Shown in pieces: positions 37,471 through 64,000 of a stretch of DNA of 64,000 nucleotides. Position 1 is the stretch's first letter. Each line of letters starts with the position of its first letter. The stretch comes from Enoplolaimus lenunculus (lineage: Eukaryota > Nematoda > Enoplea > Enoplida > Thoracostomopsidae). The notes beneath the pieces were generated by a model, which saw only the letters and a list, made by a program, of their open reading frames with translations, did not search any database and was not told the origin of the DNA. Location of the stretch: contig JASANG010001971.1 in the NCBI GenBank assembly GCA_030248215.1, positions 1 through 64,000 of the forward strand, given 5' to 3'. A program made the position numbers and the translations under genes.

Positions 37471-38517
37471 GTATTTATTGTGCTGGCAATCGAGATATAT
37501 TGCCATTTGTTATGTGTTGTAGCAAAATAAAGTTGGCTGCTGTGACATTATAGAAACTTTGGAAGGTGTAGACGTGTACGAATGTTTCATCCCATCGAAT
37601 CAGTCGATCCAAAAAGATTCACATATTGTGCATATCCCTCCAGTTTGGTAGGAAATTGACCTCCCGCCTTAGCTTCGCTAGAATTTCTGCCGGAGCTTTC
37701 GACACCTTCAGTTATGAAATTTTTCATTTTTAAGAAAAATGTGTCGTTCGATGCGTTCGGCTTTATCTTGGTATAGTTTTCAAGCGTTAGTGTACGATAC
37801 CCTGCGGTGATCAAAATAACGAAAACAGATACCGAAGTGTAAAAGTTTCAAAGATGTATTATTTTTCTGCCAACACAATCGAGGCGTTCAATTATTCGCC
37901 GGGCTTGGTAAAATTTAAAAATATGGTGGATGCGTTCAAATTTTTAAGATTTTGGATGAATTTTGATACTTTTTTCATTTCGAACAATTGCATTATATGT
38001 GCAAAGAAAAATTGCAGGATATACACGTGATTTGAAGCTAATATTCAACGTACAAATAACAGAATTTCCGTTGTTTTTATGCCAATATTACAACTTAACA
38101 ACATATAGTAGATATATATTGGCTAAAATTAACTAATTAACCCCATCATTTTTACTACGTCATTCCGCCTCATCACCGGTTCCGGCAAGTTTCGTTGACC
38201 TCCGGCTCCGGTATTTTTCACCTCCGGTTACACCCTGCTAAGCAATAAATTTTAAGTTTAAAGCACCCCATAGCAGTCCCGCTGCAAAACGGTTCGCCCA
38301 TGATCTATACAAGACACGGTGTAAACGGAAACAGATAGCCGTCAAAAAGCGAAACGGATATTGAAGTGTAAAAGTTTTAGATGTTCAATTTTTCTGCCAA
38401 CACAATTCAGGCATGCAAATATTCAGTGTGCTTTAGATTACTGTCGTTTTTACTTCATATCGAACAGTTGCACTATATTTGGAATGAAAAATTGGGCTAA
38501 TGTTACTTTATATAAAG

Positions 38518-38715
38518 GCCGTCCCATTTTCCCGGGTCAGAAATATACCAGGAGTACCCGTCCCATTTTCCCGGGACAGCAATGTACCAGGAGTACATTC
38601 AAAAAATATAATTGGGACAGCGGGACAGATGAGACAGTGGGACAGCGGAACAGATGGGACACTTGAGACATTTGGAAGACTTGGGACAGGTGGGATAGTT
38701 GGGACAGTTGGGGTG
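38518..38715. repeat. Minisatellite-like patch
   Basis: Two direct repeats of about 42 bp built on gtcccattttcccggg..accaggagtac are followed by imperfect gggacag units (gggacagcgggacagatgag and similar). No open frame is kept. Confidence 0.6.
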
Positions 38716-39365
38716 CTAATCTGCCGAATCCGAATCCTGCATGTTGCAAATTTCAGATATATCTCTAATTTGTTTCAGAATATCAACACAATGCCAGCCG
38801 TATAACTTTTAATACGTTAATATATTTCGTCCCGACATCAGTTCTGAGATTTCTCACCTGAAATAAAAAAATTGATTTTTATAGCGAGGTATTTAAAAAA
38901 TATTGCCGAACTTTGTTGGATTCGGCTTCTCCACAACCGAATTCGAACTTCACATTTTTGCCGAGTCCGGACCTTTGTTGCCACCCTGCTGTCCCGGTTT
39001 CTGGTGCGTCTGTATTAACAGAGTAAGCTTACTGTATTACAGTCCCGCCGGAAAACGTTCCGGCCCTGTTCTATATTTGGGCCGCAGGGTAAAACCGGAG
39101 GTCTGCTTCCGGCTCCGGCAGAAAATCGACCTACGGCTCCGGTAGTTGAACTAATTTTAGACGATGTTTCCCGGAAACGAATATCCTGTTACATCCTGAT
39201 ACATAGGCTGAAATTCAGAACTTTTTTATTGACGGTATTCTTCAACAAAGCATTAACGCAAGCCTTTGAAATGATTTCCAATTCTTAATTGATAAATACA
39301 TTTTTATTAACCTAATGAAAGCAAAAAATTATCTTTACAGCTCTGACAAAATTTTGCAGGCGATT

Positions 39366-39371
39366 TTTATT
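39366..39371 (-). terminator. Polyadenylation signal AATAAA for RPB1 (candidate)
   Basis: TTTATT on the plus strand, about 610 nt beyond the RPB1 stop. A second candidate lies near 39303. Confidence 0.35.
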
Positions 39372-39977
39372 CAGTAAACACACTACATAATTCAAACGTA
39401 GAATTGGTAATAGAGAATACAAGGTCAATGCCATAGAAATTATTTATGTCCACAAAATGTGGGGCTCGATCTGTATTTCATTACAAAGTGTATTGTAGTG
39501 TATATTAAAGCACAACCAAACCAAAAATTTGCTAAATAGTTTTTGTAGAGGTACATAAATATACGTGTAGAAAACATATAAGTTAGAATATAAACCAAAT
39601 TACATAGAGTCAGTGACAGTATCTTCAATGAAAAACCTCAATCAATTATCCAACCAGAACGATCTACCATCATAGATCAGCAGTAAAAATCTACTTTATG
39701 TTACAGTCAAAAAATATACCTTTGTCCAAAAAATAACAATACAGCTTACGAAAAAGTGTATTCACTCTGAGCAGATAGATTACTTCAGAAACCCAAAATC
39801 AAATCAACGTTCTATAAGCGTTCAACTGCTACAGTGCACAAAAAACAAATGATGTAACATTTAAACAAAACAAGGCAACGCTAATAACTATAACCGCAGC
39901 AATTCCAAAAATACCAAAGTAAAATATTATACATATAAGAATAGTGCAGTTGTGCTTTAAAAACTTTCCTTCCAATG

Positions 39978-59060
<19,083 letters not shown>

Positions 59061-59353
59061 GATATGGTTCGTCTTTCAAAAGAATATTTCACCAGCAAAA
59101 CCTGTTACATAATGAAGATGTCCTTATTTGATGTGTAACATAAGCACACTAAAATACAAATGTTCAAGACAGTTTATAGCACGAACACCTTACATCTACA
59201 TATTGCGCAAATCGAAATGTATTCTGGCTATCAGAAAAATTTAGTATCCAAACAAATATAAAAAACGAACCTTATAATTTGTTTTGAAATGGAGAATAAC
59301 AAATGACGTTAAAAACACAAATAGCTATGTCAGTACACACCTGAAATGAGGCC
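59061..59353. other. RPB1 upstream region, cut off by an A-run
   Basis: About 290 bp precede the RPB1 start codon before the A-run. No TATA box or other promoter motif stands out. The 5' untranslated region and core promoter of RPB1 should be here if the joint at 59354-59381 is real; if not, part of the promoter is missing. Confidence 0.4.
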
Positions 59354-59381
59354 AAAAAAAAAAAAAAAAGAAAAAAAAAAA
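59354..59381. repeat. A-run at the joint with duplication copy 2
   Basis: About 17 A, one G and 11 A, directly followed by the first base of the duplicated block. It resembles the A/T filler at 44966-45141. Confidence 0.85.
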
Positions 59382-59586
59382 GTGTAACCGGATATCCATT
59401 TCCATTAAAAAATAACGCAAATTCTGTTTTTACGCTCAAAATTAGTTGTAAATCACGTCTCACAATTTTTCATCACATACTGCAACTAGGATGCAATTGG
59501 AATTATAAAATACCGGAACTGGAATCGGGAAATAAATATATTTGTTAACGAAAAATTGATTTTTTACGCAATTTCATCGCTTTTAA

Positions 59587-59840
59587 CCCCTTCTCACATT
59601 GAGCTGCCTATAGGCAATTCAGCGCAGTGTATATACGTTAAATAATATATATCGCACCGTGTTTAACAATTGCAACACGAATACATAGTACTAAATCACC
59701 ACAAGACGTGAGAGCCCCCTCGGCCTCGAGCGTCAAGCTCCTATAGCTGAGTGGTGATGGTATACGCCTCGTCACTGAGTTCGAATCCTAGCATAAAAGT
59801 AGGTCTCATGGGAAGTAGAAAATATTCATGTGAGAAAGGG
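59587..59840. mobile_element. piggyBac-like MITE with tRNA-like core, copy in duplication 2
   Basis: Same element as at 13727-13980, one base different. A box tagctgagtgg and B box gttcgaatcc are intact. Confidence 0.75.
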
Positions 59841-60888
59841 TTCATGGTGTAAACACACCATTTAGAATGCCAAAACTTTGAAATAATGCAGTAGCTGGAA
59901 ACGTATAATAAATTACCGCTTTTTTTTAGAAATTTAAGACAGAATATATGCCAATTTTTTCCTTAAAATATTAGAAAACACGGTGAATGTTTACATGCTA
60001 CAATAACATTTATACTTCAATATTTGTTTTCCGTTTCTATTATTTCGACCATTATTCGTTTCAGTTATTTTTACTATCCGTCTCTGTTTTATTTTTACTA
60101 TCAGTTTACACATTGATCGTAGTCCATCCAAAAATCTTACGACAATATTCGTTTGCGTTATTCATACTAACTGTTTGCACTTTGGATCTAAAGCAATTAA
60201 AGTTTTCAGCAAACGGCATGCGTTTGACCAAATTTTGTGGCAACCGAAAAATTGTACATAAAATACAGAATGCAATAATGAAAACTTAAAAAATTACGAC
60301 ACTGCCGTGATACCTAAAAATAAAATCACTAGAATTTCGCGGACTTCTAAAACGGGAAGGTACCAAGTTTCTTAAATAAAAGTATATCACAACACGAGAT
60401 GCACAACATAAAAATATTAAAAGCGGTGTTCACGTCATAACTGGGGCAACATGAATACGTTTTGTCTCTATTACAATAGCGGGTAGTAATTTGTATACAA
60501 GTCAATACGCTTTAAATCAAAATAATTTGAGTTGTCTGCTATCTTGATGTTATATTCACTGTTTGTTCGGCAATATCATGATATTCGAAATATTATCTGT
60601 CATCAGTATTATACGACATGTTTGAAACTGCCTGATATTGTGGTAGGCTATCCTCAATGCCATGTATGATGTCATGAAATGTACTAAATGTAAAATTTCA
60701 ATTATTTTTTAAGTCAACGTTATGTGAAATTAACGTTTTGTCGTCATACCTGCTATTTAAATAATAACATTTTGTGTCGAAGACGAATAAACTTGCAGAA
60801 AACATGCTCCGGGCTGCCCCAGTTATAACGTGAACGTCGAAGTAATATGGCAAGTTTTTAATCGCAAAATAACAATATGTTAGGATCT

Positions 60889-63803
60889 TTACAACGGAGA
60901 ACCCCTCGAGCTGAGTTCTGATAAATTGGACACCGTCCCCAGCCTTTGTTGTTGTTTCGCAAACCACGTTTTGTATTTCTTATCTGCCTTTTCCAGCATA
61001 AGTTCCATGTGTTGGAGCAACTGAAGTTAAAATTTTGACAATAATATTTTTCGAGCAAACATCGGACTATACTTTGTCCACGCGAGAAAAAACAATTCTT
61101 AAGTGCGATTATCCCATGAGTTCCCGATCACAACCGTTTTTGTTTACGCCGTAGAAAACAAATATATATATTATATGTTGTTACTTAACTTGCTTTTAAG
61201 TTTAACAAATTAGTGCGATTATAATGACCACATAAAATCATTACAAGATCGCATTTCTTAAATGTTTTCAAAATTCCTCGCTTAATATTAAACTTACCTA
61301 CACAGTACTATTACTTTTAAGACACAGGGAGTTCATCCTAAGCGTAAGAATAATAAAAAACAGTAAAAACCTACATTCGGTCCTTCAAAGTTGGAGGATT
61401 CCAGTTTACTTTGAGCAGTACGTAGTCGTTTGTGTCGAAATGTGTCCAAGGCGCTATGAACACGCGTTACCCAAAATAGTGGATAGTAAAATTGCATGAT
61501 GAAAAATTAGCCAAGTAACCACATAAAGATACTGTCAACTATGTCACTGTTAATAAGGTACCATGCCTTAGAATGGTACTATACTTTTGGCCATTTCAAT
61601 GCGGCACCATACGATAACTAACTTGAATATGTCTCATGACACAGCATACCAATTTGTAAACAAATTTTTTTGACTTGCGGCGCCGTACGACAAGCGTAGC
61701 GTCACCCTTAAACCACTGCGTAGGAAGGTCGGATTCGAGATGCTCACCTATATTGAAACCATACAACCCAATATATTACCTTTGCTTCCAAAGTTGGACT
61801 ATTCACCGGAAAACAGCACCAAAAATGTCTTAGCAATTCTGACAACGCAGCATACATATCTGCAAAATCGTCCAGCACTTGCTTTGAGAATACTTCTGAA
61901 AAACCAAACCAACATTGTACAGTCCCCGTGAGAATTGCTCGAAATATTTTTCATGCACCCTAAAATTTTTCCTGACACATTTCCAAGAGATATTTTTGAC
62001 TCAACAACTGGATTTCTATACGCATCAAGACTTTGAAACCAAAATTTTGTTTTTAATGACATCCAAAGTCGTATCCCGCAAAAGCGAGCCTTCATCAAAA
62101 CCACGTCAACATTAATACTGTTGTTCACATAGCTATAACTTCTGGTTCTGTTACCGGCATAAATAACGCAACCAATTAAGCTATACCAAATAGTTTTCGT
62201 TGTTTTCCCTAAAAGTACTCCAAATTCCTTGGCTTCCTAGAAGCGCCGGGATCCTGTATTACTAAACTAGTAACAACTTTACTATTAACCTAAAACTATA
62301 TTACCACTAAAAATCTAACTACCAAAGTAATAACAGTGCCATCCGCTTCTTTTACGTACATAATTTAACAACGATACATGACCGATACTCTTTAATTTAT
62401 GCGATTCGTCGAGTGAATGAAATGTTTTTAATAATCGTTTGGCCGTTAAAAATAAAATTTTTAAAGTTTTGGTTTTATTGCGTACAACTGTTTACTAAAA
62501 GAGCACACTTAGGGGTCCAGCATCATGCGCCAAAGCCCGTCACCATTTTACGTTAATTGCACCATGCTTTATTAAACAAAACAAGCCGTAGCGCCATCAT
62601 TAGTTAGTATGGTATCACGTTCTACGCAGCTTTCTGAGGATAAGGATAAAGAACACAACTGTCGCCATATTACTTATTCAAACTAAAAACCACCAGCTCT
62701 TACCATTGAGACTACTGCTTCGCTGCATGAGACAACCACCGGGTGATGCGTCTATGAGTGCTGAATATGCTACATCGGACGTGATTGGCTAGAACAAAAA
62801 ACCATCTTCAATTTGATAAAACAAAATTTACCAAAAAATTCAATATTTAACTTGGAGCTCTCAGTGCTGCTAGCCCCACTGATGTTCTGTTTTGACACAG
62901 ATATAGTGATAAAAACGGGATATGGAAAGCCCGTCCCCACCATGTTATCTTCGCCACTTTCGCAAGGTGGGACAAAACTTCTCAAAACCATAAACAACTG
63001 AATGCATCTTATCCGTTTCACACGACTAAAATAAGGCTGTGGTATTCACGAAACAATGCAATACGTTACAGCGGTTAGTGGGAGCAAAGTCACATTTAGG
63101 GTTAGCCTTCGCTAAGCCTAGAATCTACCAAATTTTGAAGAACAGGCTCCAATCTTAAACGAACAAAAGCAACTCCTATGTTCCATGCTTGTCTTAGTCA
63201 GAACGTTTTGAACGCCGTTCATCTTTAACTATATAACATACACGTTACGGTTACAACATTAAACTTTTTAAACCAAGCACTTGAACGGTACAAACACTGA
63301 TCCCAAACACACGAAAAATTGTAGCGAAAAACTCATATCATAGCATTCCAATCTTACTACAGCGTTTCTATCTATTATTTTCCCCGTCCCGCATTGGATA
63401 ATATTTTATAAAGTTGTTAACGTTTTATATTTTATACTATTCAAAAGTAAAAAGTCAGTTTTAAACAGTAAAGCGCACTAATGTTATCCAATAATTTTCC
63501 ACTTACATTATGGTTTTTCCTGGGCTTGGCAAAAACGCTTAAAAACATGGATTTCGTTAGCTGGGACAATTCGTGGCAAGCCGCAGATGACGTTTGTGGC
63601 ATTGAAATCACAGCAGAACCATCACTGAAATCACCATGAGACGTGCTGGCATTATCCGTATGGCGATAATTCTGCTTTGTTGCAAATTGTTGTGCAGAAT
63701 TTTTTAAAGATCGTTGGTACGAGTTTGAAGCTAATGTCAATGCAGTATCACGATGAGAGTCTTCGGATATAAGATCTTCCGCTTCAACTGTATGAAGTTT
63801 AGT
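60889..63803 (-). CDS. GTF2H1: TFIIH subunit p62 C-terminal exons, copy 2 (5' end beyond window)
   Basis: Exons: 63803-63507, 62788-62704, 61895-61780, 61020-60889, with an uncertain one near 61460-61385. Protein marks are as in copy 1: ASPGGCLMQ, LLRHFWCCFPVNSP and the C-terminal LLQHMELML helix. A few codons differ between copies (for example in the first exon, LAKPRK against FAKPRK), none creating a stop. The first exon shown begins at an acceptor, so the N-terminal p62 exons should lie to the right of 64000. If this placement is true, p62 and RPB1 are neighbours on the same strand. Confidence 0.8.
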
Positions 63804-64000
63804 CTGAAAGAAGATAAACAAACGACATAATTGTTATAAACAACACAACAAAAACAACAGATGGGATACTGACCCAAAATACCTGAATTTCAATTACAAA
63901 ACACAGACGACTTTTCTTACTAAAGTTGTAGTCTGGCAAACACTGACGTGAATTTTCCGTAATCGCCCTGAACAGTAATGAAATTCAAATAGAAACCAAA

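Larger units (their letters stand above)
36817..39977. other. Intergenic stretch between convergent Derlin and RPB1
   Basis: No gene seen. It contains several MITE pieces (36885-37210, the 80-bp element at 37391, pieces near 38150-38240, 38320-38400 and 39000-39190), a minisatellite-like patch at 38518-38715 and the RPB1 3' untranslated region. AATAAA on the minus strand at 39371-39366, about 610 nt past the RPB1 stop, may end that transcript. Confidence 0.55.
59382..64000. repeat. Large duplication, copy 2 (partner 13522-18141)
   Basis: Same sequence as 13522-18141 at about 99.5% identity, in the same orientation, and still matching at the window end. It includes a piggyBac-like MITE and the p62 exons. 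Confidence 0.95.

Overview
The window is AT-rich nuclear DNA from an animal. It carries intron-rich genes with metazoan-type domains, GT-AG introns and a long RNA polymerase II heptad tail. The closest matches I can recall are vertebrate proteins, but branch-level placement is not possible by eye. An invertebrate, possibly a non-vertebrate chordate, is a guess. Exons were joined by hand from reading frame, splice sites and phase; no search was run.

Layout from left to right. (1) 346-7763, minus: a complete 7-exon gene for a secreted protein with a signal peptide, a DM13-like domain, a furin-type RAKR site and a very basic tail. (2) 7.8-15.0 kb: no gene seen, mostly small DNA transposon relics. 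(3) 15029-17944, minus: last exons of the TFIIH p62 subunit (GTF2H1). (4) 19969-29043, minus: a complete 12-exon sideroflexin of the SFXN5 type, with an unused-looking second copy of a 26-nt microexon. (5) 29.0-34.2 kb: repeats, including a broken Ty3/Gypsy pol fossil. (6) 34167-36683, plus: a 6-exon Derlin-2-like gene with one apparent extra T. (7) 39978-59060, minus: the largest RNA polymerase II subunit (RPB1/POLR2A), 28 exons found and one missing, ending in a 1.9-kb exon that holds a CTD of about 58 Tyr-Ser units. (8) 59382-64000: a second, about 99.5% identical copy of 13522-18141, again with p62 exons, joined to the RPB1 upstream region through an A-run.

Functionally, RPB1 and p62 both belong to Pol II transcription; Derlin acts in ER-associated degradation; sideroflexin is a mitochondrial inner-membrane carrier; the DM13 protein is extracellular. 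Derlin and RPB1 are tail to tail; SFXN5 and Derlin are head to head, about 5 kb apart.

The repeats are mainly short non-autonomous DNA elements: two hAT-like families with 8-bp target duplications (one filled with TTAGGC repeats), a piggyBac-like family with TTAA ends and a tRNA-like core, and several hairpin elements. Some places look like assembly faults rather than biology: the A/T-run where an RPB1 exon should be, the A-run at the duplication joint, and the Derlin homopolymer.
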